Below the pieces are notes generated by a model. That model had not been told where the DNA came from, ran no database searches, and worked only from the letters and a program-made list of their open reading frames with translations. The translations under genes were made by a program, and so were the position numbers. From JADFJB01 sp964464595 (GTDB taxonomy: Bacteria; Zhuqueibacterota; JdFR-76; DREG01), in NCBI GenBank assembly GCA_964464595.1, contig CAYXGW010000013.1, forward strand, positions 1-64,000: 64,000 nucleotides of DNA, read 5' to 3'. Positions 63,889-64,000 of this stretch are shown here, in pieces. Within the stretch, counting starts at the first letter, position 1. Each line of letters starts with the position of its first letter.

Positions 63889-64000
63889 TTAACAATCTTG
63901 CAAATTTTCTAATATTCCATCGCTGTTATCTAGTGTAGCGATTATAGACTCAATAGGCATAAAATCGTTTTCTTTCGCTGATTTATATGCTTTCTCTTTA
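63889..64000 (-). CDS. C-terminal part of an unknown protein (cut by window end)
   Basis: 37 codons open to the window edge, ending FMPIESIIATLDNSDGILEN and LQDC. Its position 60 bases upstream of the toxin-like gene, and its acidic helical tail, suggest an antitoxin. The family cannot be judged from this piece. Confidence 0.45.
   Translation of the reverse strand, partial: KEKAYKSAKENDFMPIESIIATLDNSDGILENLQDC

Overview
The window is mostly A+T-rich DNA from a Gram-negative bacterium. The M6 protease with a T9SS-type C-terminal sorting domain, a TonB receptor with a CarboxypepD_reg-like N-terminus, several lipoproteins and a dense set of unusual histidine kinases and receivers suggest the FCB superphylum (Calditrichota/KSB1-like or Bacteroidota-related). 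This placement is an inference from gene content, because no rRNA gene is present. No tRNA, rRNA, CRISPR array or transposase gene was seen.

Bases 1-10.9 kb are housekeeping: the end of a DASS anion transporter, RtcB, SSB, cytidine deaminase and uridine kinase, a GYF_2/MinD-like ATPase, a DksA/TraR zinc-finger protein, Hsp20, a Lon gene interrupted by one in-frame stop, and a eukaryote-like UDP-sugar pyrophosphorylase. Bases 11-29.5 kb are secretion and signalling: an M6 protease, a partner-switching set (STAS, anti-sigma kinase, GAF-PP2C), HDOD, receivers and kinases. A reduced type IV pilus/T2SS assembly set (pseudopilin, PilM-PilN fusion, PilO-like, PilP-like) is embedded among them. Several signalling proteins have lost key phosphotransfer residues.

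Bases 29.8-38.3 kb form a rearranged peptidase island. It holds an SRPBCC gene with a frameshift, an M20-like lipoprotein, a broken S9 peptidase and 3' fragments of both peptidase types. Two visibly G+C-rich foreign genes are interleaved: a Vgb-like propeller and a cyanovirin-N/CxxCH protein. Both lie downstream of the same roughly 195-bp leader repeat.

Bases 38.4-47.4 kb are a large mercury/heavy-metal locus: ArsR, MerT, MerP, a thioredoxin-like protein, HMA proteins, a YHS-like protein, a MerA-like flavoprotein, MerR, a second MerT, two outer-membrane proteins and an NHL lipoprotein. One HMA protein has TGA at exactly the two CxxC cysteine positions, each followed by a plausible bacterial SECIS hairpin. 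It is best read as a Sec-x-x-Sec selenoprotein.

Bases 47.7-54.4 kb hold what looks like a self-contained regulatory system. A HemX/CcsA-like membrane protein precedes a regulator in which a catalytically degenerate glutamyl-tRNA reductase is fused to a sigma-54 AAA+ domain and a Fis HTH. Immediately downstream are two tandem palindromes and a near-consensus sigma-54 promoter, in front of a lipoprotein, a TonB receptor and a 7-TM protein. I have not seen this architecture described.

Bases 54.4-64 kb are an accessory region with small cassettes: twin zinc-ribbon proteins, a PIN/DUF433-like toxin-antitoxin pair, a pentapeptide-TIR protein, a 789-bp tandem duplication of a membrane protein gene, and small unknown genes. 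It is punctuated by four scars of the 3' end of an NHL gene, attC-like inverted repeats and a MITE-like element.
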